Shown here piece after piece: positions 1 to 6,380 of a stretch of DNA of 7,012 nt. The position numbers and the translations under genes were made by a program. Under the pieces are notes generated by a model. The model saw only the letters and a list, made by a program, of their open reading frames with translations. It was not told the DNA's origin and ran no database searches. This DNA comes from Fusobacteriaceae bacterium UBA2433 (lineage in GTDB: Bacteria; Fusobacteriota; Fusobacteriia; Fusobacteriales; Fusobacteriaceae), in contig DDQV01000079.1 of assembly GCA_002342785.1 (NCBI GenBank), forward strand, positions 1 through 7,012. The letters run 5' to 3'. How positions within the stretch are numbered: the first letter of the stretch is position 1; each line of letters opens with the position of its first letter.

Positions 1-2
1 AA

Positions 3-90
3 TGGTGCCTAGGGCGGGACTTGAACCCGCACGTCCACAGAGGACACGGGATTTTAAGTCCCGTGCGTCTACCGATTCCGCCACCCAGGC
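3..90 (-). tRNA. tRNA-Leu, anticodon UAA
   Basis: This is a complete class II tRNA that decodes UUA (and UUG by wobble). Read on the minus strand, the acceptor stem GCCTGGG pairs with CCTAGGC with one G-U pair. The discriminator is A and the CCA tail is encoded (positions 3-5). The anticodon stem CGGGA/TCCCG closes the loop CTTAAAA, which puts anticodon TAA at 54-56. The T arm is GCGGG-TTCAAGT-CCCGC. A long variable arm with stem GTCC/GGAC (33-45) is typical of leucine and serine tRNAs, and the anticodon settles leucine. The gene has its own promoter upstream and nothing else is visible in its unit, since the 3' side runs out of the window after 2 bases. Confidence 0.97.
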
Positions 91-118
91 ATAATCATTA
101 AAAACGATTTTATTCTTT

Positions 119-162
119 TTGTCTGTGAGTTATTCGCTACTTTCGCTTTCCCTCGCGGACAA
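119..162 (-). other. GC-rich transcribed leader with inverted repeat, upstream of tRNA-Leu
   Basis: Between the promoter and the tRNA lies a segment far richer in G+C than its surroundings. Its ends form an 11-bp inverted repeat (119-129 with 152-162). Read as minus-strand RNA the arms pair with two C-A mismatches, while read as plus-strand RNA both of those positions become G-U and the stem is complete. The interior carries a short direct repeat (GCGAA twice, read on the minus strand). The segment lies in the expected 5' leader, which RNase P would remove from the tRNA. It may be a processing or antitermination leader, or a small dispersed palindromic repeat; the sequence alone cannot decide. 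Confidence 0.5.
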
Positions 163-167
163 GAAGA

Positions 168-233
168 AGTATACCGTGTTTACAACTTTTCGTCAAGACT
201 TTTTTTATTTTTTTTCTATATATTTTTTTTAAA
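168..233 (-). promoter_or_regulatory. Strong sigma70-type promoter of the tRNA-Leu gene, with UP-like A/T tract
   Basis: On the minus strand a -35 box TTGACG (191-196) is followed by a 17-nt spacer and a -10 box TATACT (168-173). Directly upstream of the -35 box, positions 201-233 are almost pure A/T with A-tracts when read on the minus strand, as in UP elements of stable-RNA promoters. The predicted transcription start is near G160, which gives a leader of about 70 nt before the tRNA. This is the best-formed promoter in the window. Boxes and spacing are seen directly; the start point and the role of the A/T tract are inferred. Confidence 0.85.
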
Positions 234-328
234 ACTCTCAATCCTATATTTTACAAAGGTTTTGTTTATTTGAATTAGAATTTTTTTTAATATTATTTTT
301 ATTTTCTCTATTAATTATTTTATTTTTT

Positions 329-645
329 TTATAAAAATTTTCTTTTAAGATGATCTAATTTGAGAATTGATTTTACTGAACCACAAGACGAACAAGTTTT
401 AGAAGACAGGAAGTATTTATCTATACCTTACAAATTGTTTTTTTACAAATTTTAGCTTCAGTATTATATGTTATTGATTTTTTTCTTCATAGATTTTAAT
501 TCTCTTTTCAAAAAACATATTGCATATTTTTTCTATAACTAAAAATTTTGTTAATTAATGTCTCTCGTTCCTTATTTTATTAATATTTTAAATTTAAAAA
601 TTTTTTTACTTTTTCATAAATTTTCATCTTTTCACATGATATTAT
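329..645 (-). pseudogene. tnpB: Remnant of IS605-type tnpB (C-terminal part, RNA-guided nuclease family)
   Basis: Minus-strand translation, across at least one frameshift and several stops, recovers the C-terminal part of an IS200/IS605 TnpB (OrfB) protein. The clearest block is IDKYFLSSKTCSSCGSVK at about 370-423, which is the family's zinc-ribbon entry with its CxxC pair (Cys codons at 392-394 and 383-385). Just upstream, in another frame, YNTEAKICKKTICKV fits the stretch that precedes it. Further upstream, YEKVKKFLNLKY and NKERETLINKIF fit the helical segment where intact proteins read like 'RKKVAKLHEKIANKRKDFLHKLS'. Stops at about 329-331 and within the reading frames show it is dead. The second CxC pair of the zinc ribbon is not recognisable, and the N-terminal two thirds, including the first RuvC motif, are absent. 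The assignment rests on remembered family patterns, and the zinc-ribbon block is the strong part. Confidence 0.75.
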
Positions 646-651
646 TTTTTT

Positions 652-987
652 TAATATATACTAGTTGTAATTACTAAGTATAGACAAAAATGTATAATAC
701 AAGAAATTTTATTGAAATTAAAAAGCATATTCAAAATAATTATTGAAGCTAAAAAGGAAGAACTTAATGGATAAAAGGATCATGTTCATTTGTTATTTGA
801 TTTTCCACCACAAGTAAAGTTAGCAAAATTAATTAATACTTTAAAGATAGTTTCTTCTGGGTCAATTAAGAAAGAACATAATAGATATTAGAGACGTTTC
901 TATTAAAAACCCAATATTTTAAAGTAGAAATCACTATATTTTTACTATTGGAGTGCAACTATAGAAATAATTCCAATTACAAACTAA
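652..987 (+). pseudogene. tnpA: Remnant of IS200/IS605 tnpA (Y1 HUH transposase)
   Basis: A single plus-strand frame reads LVVITKYRQKCIIQEILLKL, then KDHVHLLFDFPPQVKLAKL and INTLKIVSSGSIKKEHNRY, and ends SATIEIIPITN before a stop at 985-987. This follows the order of TnpA, the single-strand DNA transposase: the 'LV..TKYR' N-terminal strand, the HUH metal-binding motif (His codons at 781 and 787) with the usual 'FPP' and 'SSR..RKE' followers, then the 'GATIEII' entry to the C-terminal helix. Four in-frame stops (772, 889, 904, 925) kill it. The helix that normally carries the catalytic tyrosine and a glutamine (pattern YIENQ) is lost after IEII. The first 15-20 residues and the start codon are not visible. 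The tnpB remnant lies head to head about 6 bp to its left. Confidence 0.85.
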
Positions 988-1017
988 AGTTGAGGCATAT
1001 AGGTGTCCTTAATTCAT

Positions 1018-1038
1018 CTTTTCCATAATGGAGAAAAG
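1018..1038. repeat. Small imperfect hairpin to the right of the tnpA remnant
   Basis: CTTTTCC and GG-AG-AAAAG can fold into a 7-bp stem with a 2-nt bulge and an ATAAT loop, 30 nt beyond the end of the tnpA frame. IS200/IS605 elements carry subterminal hairpins recognised by TnpA near each end, so this could be what is left of the right end. In DNA this AT-rich such a hairpin can also arise by chance, and no matching left-end hairpin was found. Confidence 0.25.
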
Positions 1039-1091
1039 AGTTTTCTAAAACAATTTAATAAACTGTAAATTACTCTGATTTTTGCTTAAAA

Positions 1092-1152
1092 TAAGGCTAC
1101 TGAGTACCCTCTTAAGGCTATTTCTGATACCATTAAGGCTACTTTTGGACAC
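1092..1152. repeat. Three imperfect direct repeats at exact 21-bp spacing (possible IS21-type end)
   Basis: The core TAAGGCTA occurs at 1092, 1113 and 1134, each followed by a less conserved tail. The third copy is the fullest and runs on as CTTTTGGACAC. Read on the minus strand that copy begins GTGTCCAAAAGTAGCC. IS21-family elements carry several direct repeats of about 20 bp at each end, which bind the transposase, and their terminal bases are TGT...ACA, so the array resembles such an end with the lost element to its left. No istA or istB remnant was recognised next to it. The repeats and spacing are seen directly; the IS21 assignment is inference. Confidence 0.5.
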
Positions 1153-1534
1153 TTTTAATTTTTTGTCTCTCAATCCCAATAATATCAGTAGTTACAAGGC
1201 CTTATTCTAGGGGGTCGTTTTCTCACAGATGTATAAATACAAGGGGAAAGTTTTTAGATAGGCTTAGAAGCCAAATTACAAAAGATATCTATATTACAGT
1301 ATTTAGTTCTAATTCCTATAAATTTTTTTGTCGGAAAATAACTTACAATTAAATAACAAACTTCAAAAACTAGAATAGCCAACAAAATCTCTTTATCATC
1401 AAAAATGAGAAAGTACAATAAAAAAAGATCAACACAAAGACAAGAGAATCCAAAATAGATATTAACGCTGATTCAAATAGTTTTTTAATGGAAATATGAA
1501 AAGCCGAAGCAATTATATTCATAAATGAAATAAA
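1153..1534. other. Gene-less stretch with no recognisable content
   Basis: No reading frame here has a start codon, a ribosome binding site and a recognisable protein. Both strands were read. The plus strand gives short broken stretches, and the minus strand has one run of about 70 open codons (roughly 1260-1475) whose hydrophobic composition is what T-rich DNA would give anyway. GC-richer islands such as the GGGGG run at 1210-1214 suggest decayed coding DNA rather than a designed spacer, but nothing could be identified. Confidence 0.5.
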
Positions 1535-1556
1535 ATAATTAATAGCTATTAATTAT
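1535..1556 (-). terminator. Perfect 22-bp palindrome downstream of the helicase gene, possible terminator
   Basis: The half-site ATAATTAATAG is followed by its exact reverse complement with no spacer. It starts 73 bp beyond the helicase stop codon on the minus strand and is followed there by a moderately T-rich tail (TTTATTTCATTT). It could be a weak intrinsic terminator for the helicase transcript, although the stem is nearly all A-T and a real loop would consume the centre. A protein-binding dyad is the alternative. Confidence 0.35.
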
Positions 1557-1629
1557 AGTTTAGTTTAGTCAATTCCATATTTCCTTTAACAAATAATTTC
1601 ATCATAGTTTCCCCAATAATAATAAAATT

Positions 1630-3771
1630 TTAACTTTTTAATTCATTTCTACCTCTTATATATTTTTCTATTTCCCCCAAAAAATATATTCCATTTTCTA
1701 CATTTCCACTAATTACAAGATATTCTTTTGCTCTAGTTATCCCTACATACAAAAGTCTAATATTTTCTGCTAATTTGTCTAGTTTATTTTTTACTACCCC
1801 CATTTCTGTATCTCTATTTAAAAACTCCCTTTCAAATTCTCTTTCCACAAAAATTTGAGGATATTCATATTCTTTCTTTAAATAATAACAATAACCATAA
1901 TTAACTTCATTTAATTTTACAGGAAATGTTCTATTATCTACTCCTACTAAATAAACAAAATCCCATTCCATCCCCTTACTTCTATGATAACTAGACAAAG
2001 TAATATTAAATTTTTCTTTATTTTCTAAAATAAATTCCTCTTCTACAGCCTTAGCAATATAACTAAATTCACTATTTTTAGCTTTTTTTAGATTAGAAGC
2101 TAGATCTAATAAACTCCATTTAGGATTATATTTTAATATTTTTTTTAAATCATAGGATATTTTTTCTATTAGTAATCTTTTTTCATCCTGAATCTCAAAT
2201 ATTTCACCTATGAAAACAATTATTTTTTCTAAAGAACTCTGATTTAAATCTAATACTGCACGTATTTTTTTTAAAACAGATTTATATTTTTTTAATAAAA
2301 CTTCATTTAATTTTGGATAGTTTTCACTATAGAAGATATCTTCTAATGCATTTATTTTTATAAATTGCATAATAATCTCTTTTATTTCTTTCTCCTCTTC
2401 TATAAAAAAATTATTTTCTAAAAGTTTAATCAATCTTTTATTTTCAAATGGTCTGGCCAAATATTCTAAAAAATCTCCTAAAAAATTCATTACTTCTAAT
2501 AAACTTTCTGGAATATCACTAATAATTTGAAATTCTATTTTTTTTCCTCTAAATATTCTAGCTACCTCATCTATCATATAATTAGTTGGAAGAAGAATTC
2601 CTACGCTTTTTTCAGGATGTTTATTTATAAAAATTTCTATCCCTTTTATAAGGGTTTCTCTTTCCTCTTCCCACCCTAAAACTTTTATTGTATTTATACC
2701 ATATTTATCTATTTTTGGATTTGATGGAGTTTCTCCCTCTAATACAGGCTTTATAATTTGTGGCTGTAAGGCTGTTTTTACACTCTCAAAAGTATCTTTA
2801 AAATTTACAATTTTTACTAAATAGTTTGCTATCTCCATTATGCTTTTAGTACTTCTACCAGCTGTAAACATCTCTACTTTAGGATTTGATTTTATAAATT
2901 TTTTAAATATTTCAGGTGAACTAGAGGTAAAAGTTCCTAATATACTTTGATTAGGATCTCCTACTTTCACCAAATTTCCATTAGAAATCAAATTTATTAT
3001 CTTGTTCTGTAAAACATTACTATCTTGAGCTTCATCTTCAAAAATATATTTATATCTTAATTTAAGTTCTTCTACTAAAAAAACAGATTGTTTTAATAAT
3101 TTGTGTGTATAAAACAAAATATCATCATAGTCTAAAGATCCATTTTTTTTACATTTCATATCATATCTATAAAATAATTCTCCCACAACTCTTAACAAAC
3201 TATCTTTTCTATATTTTTTACTATAACTATATAATTTTTTTGCTGTTATTTCATTATTTTTAATTATACTTATTGTTTTTAAAGTTAAGTTGATCAATTC
3301 TTTATTCCATCTAACTTGTGTATTAGTCCCACCATATTTTGCATCTAAAAAAAAATCTAAATCTTTAGGTTTATCCCTCCTATATTCCATGACTACTAAA
3401 CTCATCAAATAATATTTATTAGCATCTGTCATAACTTGAAATTCTTCTGTTATACCAAACTCATCTCCATATTTTCTCAAAAGATCTGATCCCAATTTAT
3501 GAATAGTCTTTACTTGAAATTTTCTATAGAGTTCATATTTATTTTGTTTTTTTAAAAGTTCCATTATTCTATTTTTAAAATTATTTACAGATGAATTCAT
3601 ATAAGTTAAGATTAATATTTCCTCCTCTTCTTGTAAGTTTATTCCTAGTTTAGTAGCTAATCGGCTTAGAATAAAAGTCTTTCCTCCACCAGGAACTGCT
3701 GGAATAGCCATTTTACCAGAAACATACTTCATTATTAATTCTTGCTCTCGCCTATATCTAATCTTTTCCAT
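1630..3771 (-). CDS. UvrD-like superfamily 1 DNA helicase
   Basis: This 713-residue protein is an ATP-dependent SF1A helicase, expected in the cytoplasm and acting on DNA during repair or processing. All core motifs are present: Q-motif glutamine (Gln10), Walker A AVPGGGKT (25-32), motif Ia LTYMNSS (55-61), LDYDDIL (213-219), Walker B DEAQD (246-250), motif III GDPNQSI (271-277), motif IV arginine (Arg306), motif V YHRSKGMEWD (595-604) and motif VI RLLYVGITRAK (672-682). The length matches UvrD/PcrA/Rep, but DEAQD replaces their usual DEYQD, the Walker A loop reads VPGGGKT, and the chain ends soon after motif VI without the C-terminal extension of true UvrD. It is therefore better called UvrD-like than uvrD. 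The ATG has AGGAG (3778-3782) 6 nt upstream and sits 9 residues before the Q-motif, so the start is firm. No partner subunit or nuclease lies beside it, and its substrate and pathway are unknown. Confidence 0.92.
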   Translation of the reverse strand: MEKIRYRREQELIMKYVSGKMAIPAVPGGGKTFILSRLATKLGINLQEEEEILILTYMNSSVNNFKNRIMELLKKQNKYELYRKFQVKTIHKLGSDLLRKYGDEFGITEEFQVMTDANKYYLMSLVVMEYRRDKPKDLDFFLDAKYGGTNTQVRWNKELINLTLKTISIIKNNEITAKKLYSYSKKYRKDSLLRVVGELFYRYDMKCKKNGSLDYDDILFYTHKLLKQSVFLVEELKLRYKYIFEDEAQDSNVLQNKIINLISNGNLVKVGDPNQSILGTFTSSSPEIFKKFIKSNPKVEMFTAGRSTKSIMEIANYLVKIVNFKDTFESVKTALQPQIIKPVLEGETPSNPKIDKYGINTIKVLGWEEERETLIKGIEIFINKHPEKSVGILLPTNYMIDEVARIFRGKKIEFQIISDIPESLLEVMNFLGDFLEYLARPFENKRLIKLLENNFFIEEEKEIKEIIMQFIKINALEDIFYSENYPKLNEVLLKKYKSVLKKIRAVLDLNQSSLEKIIVFIGEIFEIQDEKRLLIEKISYDLKKILKYNPKWSLLDLASNLKKAKNSEFSYIAKAVEEEFILENKEKFNITLSSYHRSKGMEWDFVYLVGVDNRTFPVKLNEVNYGYCYYLKKEYEYPQIFVEREFEREFLNRDTEMGVVKNKLDKLAENIRLLYVGITRAKEYLVISGNVENGIYFLGEIEKYIRGRNELKS

Positions 3772-3782
3772 AAAACACTCCT

Positions 3783-4030
3783 AATTTCATTTTTGTTTTT
3801 ATATTTTTTTATTAAAATTTATACTTTAAATTTAGTTAATTATATTATATACTATAACTTCATTATTAAAAATAATCACTTATCATAACTTTTATAAGAA
3901 AACCTTTAAAAGTAACAAAAAAATTAAATTTCTTATAATAATAAAGGAAATTTTTTATTTTTATCTAATAAGTCTATAGTACATAACATAATGAAATTAA
4001 ACTATCGTTTATATTTTTGTTAAAAAATTA
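3783..4030. promoter_or_regulatory. Divergent intergenic region between helicase and ABC operon
   Basis: This region of about 250 bp must hold the promoters of both flanking transcripts. TATAAT-like boxes occur on the plus strand (3934-3939) and on the minus strand (within about 3843-3853), but neither has a convincing -35 box at 16-18 nt, so no promoter is assigned. A short inverted repeat CTTAT...ATAAG lies at about 3880-3898. No recognisable riboswitch, T-box or attenuator hairpin was found before the operon. Confidence 0.35.
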
Positions 4031-4042
4031 AAGGAGGAATTT

Positions 4043-4816
4043 ATGAAAAAAATTGTATTTTTATTTTTAATTGTCTTTAGTATTGTTACATTTGGTCAAA
4101 AACCTTTAGTGGTTGGTATGGAATTAGCTTATCCTCCATTTGAAACTACCGATAAATACGGCAATCCAAGTGGTTTTAGTGTAGACATGGCTACAGATTT
4201 AGGAAAATATTTAGACAGAGATATTGTAATCGAAAATATGTCATACGGAGGTCTTATTCCTGCACTAAGAACTGAAAAAATTGATATTATCTTATCTTCT
4301 ATGAGTATCACAGAAAGAAGAAAAAAAGCTATTAATTTTTCTACACCCTATGCAAAAGCAAATCTTGCAATATTAGCTAATCAAGATAGCAAAATAAAAG
4401 ATCCTATGGACTTAAATCAAGAAGGAAAAAAAATAGCGGTAAAAAAAGGAACAACAGGTCATGTTGTAGCAATGAAAACTTTTCCAAAAGCTAAGCTTTT
4501 AGTCTTTGATAAAGAAAGTGCTTGTATCTTAGAGGTTGTTCAAGGAAAAGTAGATGCTTTTATATATGATCCATTAACAATTTTAAAAAATTGGGAAAAA
4601 AATAAAGATACCACTGATCCGATTTTAAAATCCTTTCAAAAAACTCCTGAATATTGGGCTATTGCATATAATAAAAATAATAGTGAATTAGGAAAAAAAA
4701 TAAATGATTTTATAAAAGATTATAAAAAAAATGGAAATATAGATAGATTAGCTGACAAATATCTTTCTAAACCTAAAGAAGAATTTAAAAAAAGAAATAT
4801 TCCTTTTTTCTTATAA
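4043..4816 (+). CDS. Polar amino acid ABC transporter, periplasmic substrate-binding protein
   Basis: This 257-residue member of the family 3 solute-binding proteins captures an amino acid and delivers it to the permease encoded next. Residues 1-18 form a signal peptide (two lysines, a hydrophobic core, predicted cleavage after TFG). No cysteine lies near it, so the protein is soluble in a periplasm rather than a lipoprotein. Family landmarks follow: ELAYPPFE (27-34), GFSVDMATDL (44-53), SSMSITERR (85-93), whose Arg92 normally binds the substrate carboxylate, GTTG (136-139), and VDAFIYD (170-176), whose Asp171 is the usual ligand of the amino group. The start follows a near-perfect AAGGAGG (4031-4037) by 5 nt, the strongest ribosome site of the operon, as expected for the subunit needed in excess. 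The exact amino acid carried cannot be read from the sequence. Confidence 0.93.
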   Translation: MKKIVFLFLIVFSIVTFGQKPLVVGMELAYPPFETTDKYGNPSGFSVDMATDLGKYLDRDIVIENMSYGGLIPALRTEKIDIILSSMSITERRKKAINFSTPYAKANLAILANQDSKIKDPMDLNQEGKKIAVKKGTTGHVVAMKTFPKAKLLVFDKESACILEVVQGKVDAFIYDPLTILKNWEKNKDTTDPILKSFQKTPEYWAIAYNKNNSELGKKINDFIKDYKKNGNIDRLADKYLSKPKEEFKKRNIPFFL

Positions 4817-4819
4817 TAT

Positions 4820-5611
4820 ATGAATATAAAAAACTTATTCTATGCTAAAGATGATAAATTTAATATCCCTTTGTCAGCAAAAATAATTAATACTTTAATC
4901 ATCTTTATCATAGGGATTACATTTTGGAACTACGCTTTTAGCAGATTAAACTATGACTCTCAAGGACTTTCTGTCTTTTTAGAATTTAAATATAAATTTA
5001 TCTTTGGTTTTTTTATAACTATTATAATCTCTATATTTTCTTTAATTTGTAGTATGATTATCGGTTCTCTTTTAGTAATAGGACAAAAAAGTAAATTTTT
5101 ACCTCTTCATTATTTTACTAAAATTTTTATTGAAATTATTAGAGGAACACCTCTCATAGTTCAAGTTTATCTATTTTTTTATGTGGTTGGGACAGCACTA
5201 AATATAAATAACCGTTATATTATGGGTATTCTTATTATGGCAATATTTTCTGGAGCATATGTTGCAGAAATTATTAGAGGTGGAATAGATAGTATCGATA
5301 AAGCACAAATTGAATCAGCTAAAGCTTTAGGATTTACTAATTTTCAAAAATATAGATATATTATCCTACCGCAGGTTATAAAAAGGATTATGCCACCCCT
5401 TGCAGGTCAGTTTGCATCACTTATTAAAGATTCATCCCTTTTATCTTTAATAGCAGTAAATGAATTTACAAAAAATGTTCAAGAAGTAGATTCTATAACA
5501 TTTACTCCTATTGAAAATTATGCCGTTTTAGCTGTAGGATATATTTTATTGACTTACCCTATTTCCTACTTTTCAAAAAAATTAGAAAAGAGGTTTTCAT
5601 ATGAAGATTAA
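4820..5611 (+). CDS. Polar amino acid ABC transporter, permease (HisM/GlnP family)
   Basis: This 263-residue inner-membrane subunit probably works as a homodimer, since no second permease is encoded nearby. Hydrophobic segments lie near residues 22-40, 60-88, 111-128, 132-152, 195-213 and 232-250. The EAA loop that docks on the ATPase is present: ESAKALGF (165-172) leading to IILPQ (181-185), preceded by the family block RGTPLIVQ (108-115). Family members are usually about 215-230 residues, and the extra length here is an N-terminal extension of about 50 residues with an additional membrane segment. The ATG lies 3 nt after the binding-protein stop, with no Shine-Dalgarno sequence visible in front, so translation probably depends on coupling to the upstream gene. 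The last 11 nt overlap the ATPase gene. Confidence 0.93.
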   Translation: MNIKNLFYAKDDKFNIPLSAKIINTLIIFIIGITFWNYAFSRLNYDSQGLSVFLEFKYKFIFGFFITIIISIFSLICSMIIGSLLVIGQKSKFLPLHYFTKIFIEIIRGTPLIVQVYLFFYVVGTALNINNRYIMGILIMAIFSGAYVAEIIRGGIDSIDKAQIESAKALGFTNFQKYRYIILPQVIKRIMPPLAGQFASLIKDSSLLSLIAVNEFTKNVQEVDSITFTPIENYAVLAVGYILLTYPISYFSKKLEKRFSYED

Positions 5612-6332
5612 AATATCAAATTTAAAGAAATTATACGGTGATCAAGTAATCCTTGATAATTTAGAATTAGATATAAAAGATATACATTCTTTAGTCATTA
5701 TAGGTCCTTCTGGTGGAGGAAAATCTACCTTACTACGAATATTAGCAGGTCTAGAAATCCCAGAAGAAGGAACTATTACTATTAATAATAAAACTCTTTC
5801 ATTTAAAGAAGTTGATTTGCATAATTATAGAAAAACTATTGGGATGGTCTTTCAGGCATTTAATCTTTTTCCTCATCTATCGGCTATTAAAAATATTACC
5901 TTACCGTTAGAAAAAATACATAAAATAAAAGCTCATGAAGCGAATTCTCGTGCTAAAACTCTTTTTGACAAATTTAAATTAACTGAACATAGCCATAAAT
6001 ATCCTTCACAATTATCAGGAGGACAACAACAAAGAATCGCTATAACACGTGCTGTTGCACTTGAATCTCAATTTTTACTTTTAGATGAACCAACATCAGC
6101 ATTGGATCCTGGTTTAACCTCTGAAGTTTTAGACTGTATTTTAGAATTAAAAAAAGAAAAAAAAGATTTAATTTTAGTCACTCATGAAATGGGGTTCGCC
6201 AAAAATGTAGCAGATTTTATACTTTTTATTGATAAAGGAAAAATTTTAGAAGCTGGAGAAGCTAACTTATTATTTGACAATCCTAAGACAATAGAATTAA
6301 AAGAATTTTTAGGAAAAACTTTAAAATATTAA
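5601..6332 (+). CDS. Polar amino acid ABC transporter, ATP-binding protein (GlnQ/HisP type)
   Basis: This 243-residue cytoplasmic ATPase powers the importer and should dimerise under the permease EAA loops. It carries Walker A GPSGGGKST (35-43), Q-loop Gln85 in VFQAFNLFPH (83-92), ABC signature LSGGQQQR (138-145), Walker B LLLDEP (159-164), D-loop SALD (166-169) and switch His195 in VTHEMGFA. The FNLFPH stretch, THEMGFA and the length are typical of amino acid uptake ATPases. Walker A has GGGKS where many relatives have GSGKS, a minor and tolerated change. The start ATG lies inside the end of the permease gene, 7 nt after AAGAGG (5588-5593), so the two are translationally coupled. The stop codon runs directly into the operon terminator. 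Confidence 0.95.
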   Translation: MKIKISNLKKLYGDQVILDNLELDIKDIHSLVIIGPSGGGKSTLLRILAGLEIPEEGTITINNKTLSFKEVDLHNYRKTIGMVFQAFNLFPHLSAIKNITLPLEKIHKIKAHEANSRAKTLFDKFKLTEHSHKYPSQLSGGQQQRIAITRAVALESQFLLLDEPTSALDPGLTSEVLDCILELKKEKKDLILVTHEMGFAKNVADFILFIDKGKILEAGEANLLFDNPKTIELKEFLGKTLKY

Positions 6333-6372
6333 AAAAAAGTATTTTTCATTTTAAATGAAAAATACTTTTTTT
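6332..6372. terminator. Bidirectional intrinsic terminator between the ABC operon and the GIY-YIG gene
   Basis: A perfect inverted repeat centred on T6352 pairs 20 bp on each side (6332-6351 with 6353-6372). Its middle includes GTATTTTTCATT and the matching AATGAAAAATAC. It starts with a run of A and ends with a run of T, so it makes a U-tract hairpin on both strands. It uses the last base of the ATPase stop codon and lies 8 nt beyond the GIY-YIG stop on the other strand, so it can serve both convergent genes. Confidence 0.9.
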
Positions 6373-6380
6373 ATTTTTAA

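Noticed and set aside
3..90. tRNA-Leu as the attachment site of an integrated element covering 234-1629
   Set aside because: The 3' end of the tRNA, the usual target, faces away from that region, and no integrase or duplicated tRNA end was found.
200..233. T-runs as an intrinsic terminator
   Set aside because: No GC-containing stem precedes them on either strand; they are better explained as the A/T tract upstream of the tRNA promoter.
1092..1152. CRISPR array
   Set aside because: The three copies are imperfect, contiguous 21-bp units with no unique spacers between conserved repeats, and no cas gene is nearby.
1260..1475. Open run of about 70 hydrophobic codons on the minus strand
   Set aside because: It has no start codon with a ribosome site, no recognisable motif, and hydrophobicity is expected from T-rich codons.
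1549..1605. Possible 18-residue peptide on the minus strand, with GGGGA before its ATG
   Set aside because: It is very short, ends inside the palindrome, and its composition is what random AT-rich DNA gives; there is no support that it is translated.
3934..3939. TATAAT as the -10 box of the ABC operon
   Set aside because: No acceptable -35 box stands 16-18 nt upstream, and such hexamers are frequent by chance at this base composition.
4129..4311. Open frame of 60 codons on the minus strand
   Set aside because: It lies wholly inside the binding-protein gene on the opposite strand, has no ribosome site and resembles no protein, so it is a shadow.
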